A DNA stretch of 64,000 nucleotides from Bacteroidota bacterium (GTDB lineage: Bacteria > Bacteroidota > Bacteroidia > Chitinophagales > Chitinophagaceae): positions 524,475-588,474 of the forward strand of contig JADJJH010000007.1 in the NCBI GenBank assembly GCA_016706595.1, read 5' to 3'. A program made the position numbers and the translations under genes. The notes under the pieces are model-generated. The model saw nothing but the letters and a program-made list of their open reading frames with translations. It searched no databases and was not told the DNA's origin. This document shows, piece by piece, positions 10,531 to 16,953 of this stretch. Positions within the stretch are counted from its first letter, which is position 1, and every line of letters starts with the position of its first letter.

Positions 10531-11091
10531 ATGGCAAAATCTATTATAATCAAAACCGAATTAATCGAAAATAAAATTTATGACATACGAGGTCAGAAAG
10601 TAATGATTGATAAAGACTTGGCTGAATTGTATGGAGTTCTTACAGGGAATTTGAACAAAGCTGTGAAAAGAAATGCCAAACGCTTTCCTGCTGATTTTAT
10701 GTTTCAATTAACTATGGAGGAGTATAAAAATTTGATGTTCCAAAATGGAATATCAAGTTGGGGCGGAACTAGGAAAATGCCTACAGCATTTACAGAACAA
10801 GGTGTAGCAATGTTGTCAAGTGTACTAAATAGTGATAGAGCTATTGAAGTTAATATTAGAATTATCAGAATATTTACAAAACTACGAGAAGTGGTAAACA
10901 CACATAAAGATGTTTTACTAAAGTTGGAAAAAATAGAAAAACATTTAATCACACATGGACACTATATAAAAAGGCACGATGGCGAAATTGAAGCCATTTT
11001 TGAAATTATTGATGAAATAAGGGAAGCAAAGAATAAACCTCTACCATCAAAGCCACCAATAGGTTTTAAGACACAAGCTGCAAAAAAGTAA
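10531..11091 (+). CDS. ORF6N domain protein
   Basis: A 186-residue protein whose first 110 residues match the ORF6N DNA-binding domain (VMIDKDLAELYGV, FPADFMFQLT, AFTEQGVAMLSSVL). The C-terminal 70 residues are a charged helix, probably coiled coil, with a Lys/Pro-rich tail. ORF6N proteins are common in phages and integrative elements, where some act as antirepressors. It is 69 bp after recJ and is the first accessory gene. Its partner or target is unknown. Confidence 0.85.
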   Translation: MAKSIIIKTELIENKIYDIRGQKVMIDKDLAELYGVLTGNLNKAVKRNAKRFPADFMFQLTMEEYKNLMFQNGISSWGGTRKMPTAFTEQGVAMLSSVLNSDRAIEVNIRIIRIFTKLREVVNTHKDVLLKLEKIEKHLITHGHYIKRHDGEIEAIFEIIDEIREAKNKPLPSKPPIGFKTQAAKK

Positions 11092-11105
11092 TATGATTAT
11101 AAGTA

Positions 11106-11378
11106 ATGAACATCAATGCAAAAGATGATAAAAAATTCATTTGCCTCTTTGGAGTATTAAATTCAAATGAGTGGAGTGCAGGAATTTGTTTTGGGAAGAA
11201 AAAAAATGAGATAATAACAAATTGGATCAACCTTTCTTTGTCAGAAATCAAAGATGGTAAAGAAGAAAGAATTAAACCAACTTCATACGAGATTCAGGGA
11301 GATGTCAAACCGCGTCCTTATATTTACATTTTGGATTTTTTAAAAAAGTGCGTCAATTGGGAATTTAAATATTCATAG
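11106..11378 (+). pseudogene. truncated copy of the secreted-protein gene found complete at 30.4 kb
   Basis: The segment 11119-11325 encodes KKFICLFGVLNSNEW... through EIQGDVKPRPYIYI and is closely related to residues of the complete protein encoded at 30356-31210 and to the fragment at 40.4 kb. This copy lacks the signal peptide and everything after PRPYIY, where unrelated sequence takes over before a stop. It is therefore a partial duplication rather than a functional gene, although a 90-residue frame remains open. It sits between an ORF6N gene and a lipocalin-like gene in the accessory region. Confidence 0.75.
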
Positions 11379-11392
11379 TAGAAATTAAAAAA

Positions 11393-11830
11393 GTGAAAAC
11401 TAATATTAGAGCAGGTAATTTTTTTATGTTAATAATTTCAATTATTACTAGCTTATTTCTTTTTTCTTTCAATCAAAGTAAAGAAAATAAATTGATAGGT
11501 AAATGGAAGTTAGAATCGTTTACAAGTTCAGTAAATGGTAAAGAAAGTAAATCTTCGGCGTTTGATAATAGAGAATTCGAGTTTTATATTGATAATAAAT
11601 ATTTATTAACTCAGCCAGAAAAGAATGGACTAGATTCAACAGAAAGTGTAACAAAATTTAATGGTGATTACAAGATTGCTAATAACTCGATAACATTCTA
11701 TTTTCATAACATAAAAGAAACTACTTATGAATTGGTTTTCTTAACCGACTCTAAAATAAAATTAATACGTTATTCATCGATATCTAAATCAGAAAGAAGC
11801 GAAGAGGTTTATAATAAGGTCCTTAAATAG
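11393..11830 (+). CDS. lipocalin-like exported protein
   Basis: A 145-residue protein starting with GTG at 11393. An N-terminal hydrophobic segment (FFMLIISIITSLFLFSF) is followed by KLIGKWKLESF, the typical opening of Bacteroidota lipocalin-like domains, and by strand-like segments with YKIANNSITFYF and TKIKL-type strands toward the end. There is no lipobox Cys, so it is probably periplasmic or membrane-tethered. It lies just before a 430-bp stretch without genes. Ligand unknown. Confidence 0.65.
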   Translation: MKTNIRAGNFFMLIISIITSLFLFSFNQSKENKLIGKWKLESFTSSVNGKESKSSAFDNREFEFYIDNKYLLTQPEKNGLDSTESVTKFNGDYKIANNSITFYFHNIKETTYELVFLTDSKIKLIRYSSISKSERSEEVYNKVLK

Positions 11831-12263
11831 AATCTATGCTTCATTCGGCTGAAATAAATTTGACTACGTCTAACAATTATGGCAATAGATGCATCCAGTT
11901 TCTTCCTTAATACTAATGTACGTACAATCATTATTTTTCTTCCTTCTAAGTACCATCTTTACAGAAGCCATGAGAGAATGTTTTAAGTATAAATAAATTA
12001 TTTGATAGATTAAAGATACTACTCTGGTAAAACATAGGTACAACATTATGTGTATTTTCTTGCTTCAATATGATAATTACAATCAAACAAATTTCCTATG
12101 TATACTGCATCTTGATCCATATTGCAAAATAGAAAGGTGAGCCCCCACAGCTTATTTACTATAGAATATAAATTCAATGAAAGCCTTATTGGCAAAGAGT
12201 TAATTAAATTATTAGTTAGTATAATAATTAGATTGGTACAACATAGGTACAACAATTTGGCAA
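11831..12263. other. intergenic region with ACATAGGTACAACA direct repeats
   Basis: No convincing gene is present. The sequence ACATAGGTACAACA occurs at 12032-12045 and again at 12241-12254, about 209 bp apart, with a further partial copy (GGTACAACA) directly before the second. The 69-residue frame on the minus strand between them is low-complexity and starts inside a repeat. The repeats could mark an integration boundary but no integrase is visible. Confidence 0.4.
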
Positions 12264-12290
12264 AATGAAAAGCCCCGAAATTAGGGGCTT
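12264..12290 (-). terminator. intrinsic terminator of the HTH/ImmA operon
   Basis: AAGCCCC (12270-12276) pairs with GGGGCTT (12284-12290) around a 7-nt loop. On the minus strand the stem is followed by TTTTCATTTTG. It lies 20 bp past the stop codon of the ImmA-like gene and fits as the end of that transcript. Confidence 0.85.
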
Positions 12291-12309
12291 GTCTTTATCA
12301 TATACTTTA

Positions 12310-12840
12310 TTAATTATTAAAGAAGTCCAAATTGTTCAGCCTGTATGTCATAGCTGAAATGCTAACATTAAATTTTTTGGCAAGAAGATGTAAATTTTTA
12401 TCGTCACTTAAGTCAAGATGGTTATTATCAATTTCTTTTATAAGAAGATGTCTTGGCATTAGAATTGCTGCTGCAAAAGCATTTGCTTCAATTTCTTTTT
12501 GCTGCTCTCCGGTTGAAGAACTTTGATTACGAAATTCAATCCTGAATTGATTATCAATAAAAAGAGAACTTGTTTCTGAATGAACATGATGTAACTCGTA
12601 ATGCCCTAATTCATGAGCAATTGTAAACCTTCGTCGAACTGGTGGGTCATTGAAGTTATATCCAATATACCCTTCGCCCTTTTCTACTACAAGTACACCC
12701 GATACATTTTCACCTAAATCATAAGGCTTTACTCCTAAACCCATTTTTATTGCTATTTCTTTAATAGGAATAGGAAGTTTAGTTATCCCAAATTTATCCA
12801 ATATTTTAATGGCAATATTTTCTATTCTTTTATGTATCAT
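12310..12840 (-). CDS. ImmA/IrrE-family metallo-endopeptidase
   Basis: A 176-residue protein with a zinc-protease motif HELGH at 76-80 in the context RRFTIAHELGHYELHH and a downstream ANAFAAAILMP segment, both hallmarks of the ImmA/IrrE (COG2856) family. These proteases cleave a partner Xre-type repressor when triggered. The partner here is the helix-turn-helix gene directly upstream (5-bp gap), so the pair forms a repressor/anti-repressor switch. It is divergent from the ubiquitin-like operon, as in protease-controlled immune operons (CapP/CapH type). The target promoter is inferred. Confidence 0.92.
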   Translation of the reverse strand: MIHKRIENIAIKILDKFGITKLPIPIKEIAIKMGLGVKPYDLGENVSGVLVVEKGEGYIGYNFNDPPVRRRFTIAHELGHYELHHVHSETSSLFIDNQFRIEFRNQSSSTGEQQKEIEANAFAAAILMPRHLLIKEIDNNHLDLSDDKNLHLLAKKFNVSISAMTYRLNNLDFFNN

Positions 12841-12845
12841 ATTAC

Positions 12846-13202
12846 CTATTTTTTATTTGAAACATCACCAATAAATCCAAGTATTTTTTCTGTAGTGTTT
12901 TTATCATTCATTTGTGCGTTGCTTAATTGAGTATCAATTATTTTCTTCCATTTCGGATTTAGTGTTTCATTACTTTCAAATTGCGGAATTAAATCTTGTA
13001 GTTGAATATTGAGAATTTTTGAAACCTCCCACAGCAAATGTATTGATGGTCGTTGCCTCCCCATCTCTATATTTACAATAGATGCCCTTGACAAGTTAAG
13101 AACCGCCCCTAAAGCTTCTTGTTTCAAATTAACTTTCTTTCTCTCTGCTCTGATTCTTGCCCCTATTGCAGAATAAAATCTTAGTATATCTGATTCCTGC
13201 AT
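12846..13202 (-). CDS. helix-turn-helix (Xre-family) transcriptional repressor
   Basis: A 118-residue protein. The HTH domain covers about residues 10-66 (IRAERKKVNLKQEALGAVL, then SRASIVNIEMGRQRPS), followed by a 45-residue tail, longer than the minimal CapH-like repressors. It is first gene of a two-gene minus-strand operon with the ImmA-like protease, its probable inactivator. The 132-bp divergent region to the ubiquitin-like operon carries a short palindrome beside the promoter, a likely operator. Repression of the conjugation operon is inference from position and family. Confidence 0.92.
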   Translation of the reverse strand: MQESDILRFYSAIGARIRAERKKVNLKQEALGAVLNLSRASIVNIEMGRQRPSIHLLWEVSKILNIQLQDLIPQFESNETLNPKWKKIIDTQLSNAQMNDKNTTEKILGFIGDVSNKK

Positions 13203-13294
13203 TGTCGTATTATGAGTGTAAAGTTATAACTGAAAAATGAATATTAAAAATGTTTGTATTACTTTACATAAAATATATGTTTGAAATGCTGTTC

Positions 13295-13318
13295 ATGATA
13301 AAATCATTCATACATTTG
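13295..13318 (+). promoter_or_regulatory. operator palindrome and -7 promoter box of the ubiquitin-like operon
   Basis: TACATTTG at 13311-13318 is an exact match to the Bacteroidota -7 consensus TAnnTTTG, 17 bp before the ATG at 13335. Directly upstream, ATGAT-AAA-ATCAT (13295-13307) is a perfect inverted repeat of the size bound by Xre-type dimers. A repressor bound there would block the promoter. No clear -33 TTTG is present at the usual distance. Confidence 0.6.
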
Positions 13319-13334
13319 TAAAAAAATTTAAACA

Positions 13335-13631
13335 ATGACAAATAATTTAAGTTCAAAAGACAAAACAAATTCAGGAAATGATGAATTTTACACTCTAATA
13401 TTCGTGATTGAAGGCAATCCTATTACTTTAGAATTTAATGTTACATGGATTTTAAGACAGGTAATAGAAATGGCTTTAGAAAAAAGCCGAAATACCGGAA
13501 GACCAGTAGATGACTGGCAAGTTAAATTGGGTGATACTGTTTTAGACATGACCCAACCACTATGCAATTTAGGTTTATCGGATGGGACAAAATTATATCT
13601 AAGTACTAAAATTGGGGCTGGTGGAAACTAA
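13335..13631 (+). CDS. ubiquitin-like protein (DUF2604/Prok_Ub type)
   Basis: This 98-residue protein has a roughly 18-residue polar N-terminal extension and then a single beta-grasp domain: strand FYTLIFVIEG, second strand ITLEFNV, a helix (ILRQVIEMALEKS), then DWQVKLGDTVLDM and a final strand LYLSTKIGAGGN. Segments such as DDWQVK, LSDGTKLYL and the G-A-G-G end match what I know of the DUF2604-type prokaryotic ubiquitin-like proteins. Gly96-Gly97 is followed by one Asn, so maturation by the JAMM peptidase two genes down would expose the diglycine for adenylation. It is the first gene of the operon; the next frame overlaps its end. Confidence 0.88.
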   Translation: MTNNLSSKDKTNSGNDEFYTLIFVIEGNPITLEFNVTWILRQVIEMALEKSRNTGRPVDDWQVKLGDTVLDMTQPLCNLGLSDGTKLYLSTKIGAGGN

Positions 13632-14235
13632 GAAGGTTCAAGTTGAAAACCATGTCCAATATGTTGAACAGATGGTTTCAGAAAAAAAGTTTAATCGTGA
13701 GTTAAAATTATTCAAGGAAAATTATAATGATCAGTATCGAACGCGTGGTATTATATTAATTGAAGCATGTTTCCCTAATATTGAATTAATGTTCATCACT
13801 CCCAATTTAAAACCTATATCGATAGCATTTGCTGTAAGAATTAATTTTAGCAATTATGATGTTGAGCCACTATCTATCAGATTTATAAATCCAATAACAA
13901 GAGAATTTATTCTCGGAGAGAATAATGTCGTTCCCTTTTTTATTAAAGTAGGGGCTTTGCCTAATGGTCAACCTATTCCACAAAACTTATTACAGTGTGA
14001 ATCACCTAACTCACTGCCATTTTTGTGCTTTCAAGGAACACGAGAATATCACAATCATTCATATCATTCGGGTGACTCTTGGCTATTATACAGACAGAAA
14101 GGAAAAGGAACATTAGCTTTCATTATTGAAGCTTTATATAATTATGGGGTTACATCATTAGATGCATATTCAATACAATTCATTTCTTCGCCTGTATTAC
14201 AATTCCATATAGACATGAATAAAATTCCTGAATGA
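13612..14235 (+). CDS. E2-like or CEHH metal-binding-like component of the ubiquitin-like operon
   Basis: 207 residues if TTG 13612 is used; GTG 13621 and ATG 13672 are alternative starts, so the overlap with the preceding gene is 20 bp or less. The diagnostic part is around CFQGTREYHNHSYHSGDSW: Cys139, Glu145, His147, His149, His152, Asp155 and Trp157. This agrees with the Cys-Glu-His-His pattern of the Metal_CEHH family of prokaryotic ubiquitin-like loci, and Cys139 could equally be the conjugating residue of a divergent E2 (an EACFPNIEL segment precedes at 51). Its stop overlaps the next start by ATGA. The role in conjugation is inferred from position; fold needs structure prediction. Confidence 0.7.
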   Translation: MGLVETKKVQVENHVQYVEQMVSEKKFNRELKLFKENYNDQYRTRGIILIEACFPNIELMFITPNLKPISIAFAVRINFSNYDVEPLSIRFINPITREFILGENNVVPFFIKVGALPNGQPIPQNLLQCESPNSLPFLCFQGTREYHNHSYHSGDSWLLYRQKGKGTLAFIIEALYNYGVTSLDAYSIQFISSPVLQFHIDMNKIPE

Positions 14236-14720
14236 ATTATTTAGAAAATATAAATCAAATAATTCTTCCAATAAGGGAGATAGAAATTGTATATAAACAT
14301 TTAAGGTACATGGGTAAAAATGAATACGAGGGCGTAGCGTTATGGGCAGGTCATTTTGAAAATGAAGAAAAGTTTAAGATTACTACCACCATCATACCAA
14401 AACAAAAATCATCTAATATTGAGGACGGCTTATTTTATACAGTTGCTGGTGATGAGTTAGATGCCGTGAATAAATATTTATATCTTAATAACCTAAGATT
14501 AGTTGCTCAAATCCATAGCCACCCGAATAGAGCTTATCATTCAGAAACAGATGATAAATATCCAATAGTTACACAAGAGGGAAGTTTTTCTATAGTTGTA
14601 CCAAATTTTGCAAAGGACAATTTTGAACTTTCGCAATGGGCAATATATAGGCTTAAAACATTTATGGTGTGGTATGAAATTACTCTAAATGAATCAAATA
14701 ATATTTTTAAAATAATTTAG
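14232..14720 (+). CDS. JAMM/Mov34-type (Prok-JAB) deubiquitinase-like peptidase
   Basis: A 162-residue single-domain JAB protein with a complete zinc-isopeptidase motif: Glu33 (EYEGVALWAG), His95 and His97 in IHSHP, Ser104 and Asp107 in HSETD. Such enzymes in prokaryotic ubiquitin-like operons trim the C-terminus of the modifier and remove it from targets. The single Asn after the diglycine of the ubiquitin-like protein is a fitting substrate. It overlaps the preceding gene by 4 bp and is 2 bp from the E1 gene, so it belongs to the same transcript. The catalytic set is intact. Confidence 0.93.
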   Translation: MNYLENINQIILPIREIEIVYKHLRYMGKNEYEGVALWAGHFENEEKFKITTTIIPKQKSSNIEDGLFYTVAGDELDAVNKYLYLNNLRLVAQIHSHPNRAYHSETDDKYPIVTQEGSFSIVVPNFAKDNFELSQWAIYRLKTFMVWYEITLNESNNIFKII

Positions 14721-14722
14721 TC

Positions 14723-16264
14723 ATGGCGTTAGCAAACTTTTTTGATAAATGTGCTTTAAATGCGGCTCAAATTCTTAACCAATTTAATAGAGAGGCATTC
14801 GAAAATATTCTTACTAAAAACTATATAGGAATTGTTTACGATAAGTCTGCTTTGAATTCAAGCGAGGCGAGAATGACTTTGGACTTATTGGTAAGAATAG
14901 CTGCTAGATTATATCCCAATATGCAAATTATTGGAATTGGTGGTGCTGTTTCCGATTACTCTAATGGTCTTCAAATTCTTGCTAAGTCTATCAATCCAGA
15001 TATTAATTTATCGAGTAAAGTGAACCCAAATATTGCTATCGTGGTTGGTGATAGCGTATACAATGAAACCGATTGTTTAAGTATTTACGCTGGTTCCAAT
15101 AGTTGGGTATTGAAGCAATCAAAATCCAGACCTGTATCATCAGGATCATCTAATAACCCTTTTGGCGCAGGTGCAGCAGCATGTTTTGCCACCGCTCATT
15201 TATTTTGTTATGTATTTAAAGACCAATTAGACAACCCAAATTTTGACGATGAATTAACACTTTCATTGTTAGATTTTTCAAATGGTTCAAATCAAACAAA
15301 TACCAAATTGGAAAATATTGAAAACTTTTGTTTTAAAAATACAACACTTGTAGGTGCAGGGGCTATTGGAAATGCAGCGTTATGGGCGTTAAAGAATTTA
15401 AACTCCGTCCAGGGTGAAATTACTATTTTGGATAATGAGGATATTTCGCTTACCAATCTTCAGCGATACGTCATGACAACTCAAAATAATATTGACCGCA
15501 AAAAAGTTGAATTTGCAAAAGAGATTTTGGACAAGAGCAAATTGAAAATAAATCCAGTATGTTTAGAATGGGAAGAATATATTAATGCAGGCAATAATAA
15601 AAACTTAGATAATATACTAGTTGCTGTTGATTCCGCTAAAGCAAGGATAAATATTCAAAGTAGCCTGCCTAAACATATTTATAACTCATGGACACAGCAA
15701 AATGATTTAGGAGTTTCTATTCACAGTGATTTTGTAGATGAAAACGCTTGTTTGATGTGTTTGTACTTGCCAGACCAACCAACATCAAGTAAGTCAGTAA
15801 TAATGGCTGATGCACTTGGCATCCCTGATCTAGAACCGAATGTTCGCAAAGCTATAGAATTAAATTCACCATTAGACTCAAACCTATTAAACATTATTGC
15901 ATTGAGAAATGGAATTGAAACGACTGCAATGAATACCTACATTGGTAAAGACATAAATACATTCTATAGCGAAGCGATATGCGGAGGTTTTTTTTTAAAA
16001 TTAACTGGTAAAGCCAACAACCAAAAGCAAGTGGAAGTACCAACGCCATTCGAATCAGCCTTTGCAGGAATTCTGATAGTCTCTGAATTTATAAAAAGTA
16101 AACTTGGCCTAAATGTAGAGCAATCAAAAAAACATATACGGTTTAATCTATTCAAAAATGTTAATTACGATAACATTACTTCCAAGGAAATCAAGCGACC
16201 ACATCTTAAATGTATTTGTCAAGATGAAGATTTTACAAATGCTTATCAAAAGAAGTGGAAATAG
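14723..16264 (+). CDS. E1-like ThiF-family activating enzyme with two adenylation-type domains
   Basis: A 513-residue E1-like protein. The C-terminal active adenylation domain has the nucleotide loop GAGAIG (211-216), acidic Asp237, the arginine finger NLQR (245-248), Lys261 and the AVDSAKAR segment with Asp303. Residues 1-190 look like an inactive Rossmann-type partner domain containing NNPFGAGAAACFATA. Cys343/Cys346 and Cys497/Cys499 could form a zinc site. Cys420 in SEAICGG is the best candidate for a catalytic cysteine. The architecture fits E1 enzymes of Bil/Bub-like systems, which adenylate and transfer a ubiquitin-like protein. It is the last gene of the operon. Confidence 0.92.
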   Translation: MALANFFDKCALNAAQILNQFNREAFENILTKNYIGIVYDKSALNSSEARMTLDLLVRIAARLYPNMQIIGIGGAVSDYSNGLQILAKSINPDINLSSKVNPNIAIVVGDSVYNETDCLSIYAGSNSWVLKQSKSRPVSSGSSNNPFGAGAAACFATAHLFCYVFKDQLDNPNFDDELTLSLLDFSNGSNQTNTKLENIENFCFKNTTLVGAGAIGNAALWALKNLNSVQGEITILDNEDISLTNLQRYVMTTQNNIDRKKVEFAKEILDKSKLKINPVCLEWEEYINAGNNKNLDNILVAVDSAKARINIQSSLPKHIYNSWTQQNDLGVSIHSDFVDENACLMCLYLPDQPTSSKSVIMADALGIPDLEPNVRKAIELNSPLDSNLLNIIALRNGIETTAMNTYIGKDINTFYSEAICGGFFLKLTGKANNQKQVEVPTPFESAFAGILIVSEFIKSKLGLNVEQSKKHIRFNLFKNVNYDNITSKEIKRPHLKCICQDEDFTNAYQKKWK

Positions 16265-16299
16265 TAACTGCTTCTCTTTACTAGCTAAAATCAAGTTTA

Positions 16300-16536
16300 T
16301 TATTCTCTCCCTAAGTCATTTTCTCTTTCATTCGTGCTATTCCTCAAATCGTCAACCTCTTTAATTTGATCTTTCACTTGTTCAAATTCTAATTCTTGTT
16401 TACCGTCTATCATCCCTTCTGTGTAGGAATTATTCGGCGACAATGTGGCAAAAATTGTGTTCATGAGGGTCGGATTATGTTTGGTTATAAGATATCCTGT
16501 ATTAAATCCCGTTTGGTATTGTTGTATATTTTCCAT
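16300..16536 (-). CDS. small protein of the mobilisation operon, shares tail motif with relaxase
   Basis: A 78-residue protein, last gene of the leftward mobilisation cluster, 2 bp after the HTH gene. The first part (GFNTGYLITKHNPTL and YTEGMIDGKQELE) looks like a small helical protein often seen near Bacteroidota relaxases. The C-terminus VDDLRNSTNERENDLGRE resembles the relaxase tail LDDLRNQANERGNESQRQ encoded at 17.0 kb. The shared tail may be an interaction or transfer signal, or a short duplication. No enzymatic motif is visible. Confidence 0.65.
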   Translation of the reverse strand: MENIQQYQTGFNTGYLITKHNPTLMNTIFATLSPNNSYTEGMIDGKQELEFEQVKDQIKEVDDLRNSTNERENDLGRE

Positions 16537-16538
16537 TA

Positions 16539-16808
16539 TTAAAAAGTATTTTTTGCATTGGTTTCTAAATATTGATTGATGCTGTCGGTGTCATAGAGAA
16601 TGATTTTCTTCTCCGGTTGCGAGAAGCGTATTTTACCTTCATCCCTTAATTTTTGCAAAGTTGTTTTGGATGAAATTCGAAGTTTTGACATGGCTTCTTC
16701 GCCTGAAATCCATTTGTCATTTGCGATGTTTTGTTTCTCTTTTATTCGTTGGACAACTTCTTCAATTAAGGCGAAAAAGGCTTTGTCCTCGAGACATACT
16801 ACTTCCAT
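16539..16808 (-). CDS. helix-turn-helix (HTH_17/excisionase-like) protein
   Basis: An 89-residue protein with an N-terminal helix (FFALIEEVVQRIKEK) and a winged-helix DNA-binding domain: WISGEEAMSKLRISSKTTLQ, then LRDEGKIRFSQPEKKIILYD and a last helix. This matches the MerR/excisionase-like HTH_17 proteins common in Bacteroidota mobile elements. It lies downstream of the relaxase and its candidate oriT. It could regulate the mobilisation genes or assist excision, but no integrase gene is visible in the window. Confidence 0.85.
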   Translation of the reverse strand: MEVVCLEDKAFFALIEEVVQRIKEKQNIANDKWISGEEAMSKLRISSKTTLQKLRDEGKIRFSQPEKKIILYDTDSINQYLETNAKNTF

Positions 16809-16870
16809 GATTTTTAATTTAATAATGTACTTTTTTAATTAATTTTAGAGGGGTACGGGGATACTTCACC

Positions 16871-16932
16871 GCAAGATGGCATGGAGCAAATGCGAAAAGT
16901 GAAACTGTCGTCATGGCGACATGCAATCTTGC
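16871..16932. other. candidate origin of transfer (oriT)
   Basis: The 145-bp gap between relaxase and HTH gene contains a long inverted repeat: GCAAGATGGCATG (16871-16883) and CATGCAATCTTGC (16920-16932), matching at 12 of 13 positions around 36 bp. Inside it is a smaller GTCG/CGAC hairpin. The gap is clearly richer in G+C than the flanking genes (GGGGTACGGGGATACTTCACCGC precedes the repeat). Inverted repeats beside a relaxase gene are the usual form of an oriT. The nic site cannot be assigned by eye. Confidence 0.5.
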
Positions 16933-16953
16933 AAGAACTTATATCTATGTAAT

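Noticed and set aside
12046..12255. 69-codon minus-strand frame
   Set aside because: Begins inside a direct repeat and is low-complexity; no promoter or domain.
13335..16264. Sulfur-carrier (ThiS/MoaD) pathway as alternative for the Ubl and E1 genes
   Set aside because: The JAMM peptidase, the Cys/Glu/His protein, the extra residue after GG and the HTH/ImmA switch fit conjugation systems better; no thiamine, molybdopterin or cysteine genes are nearby.
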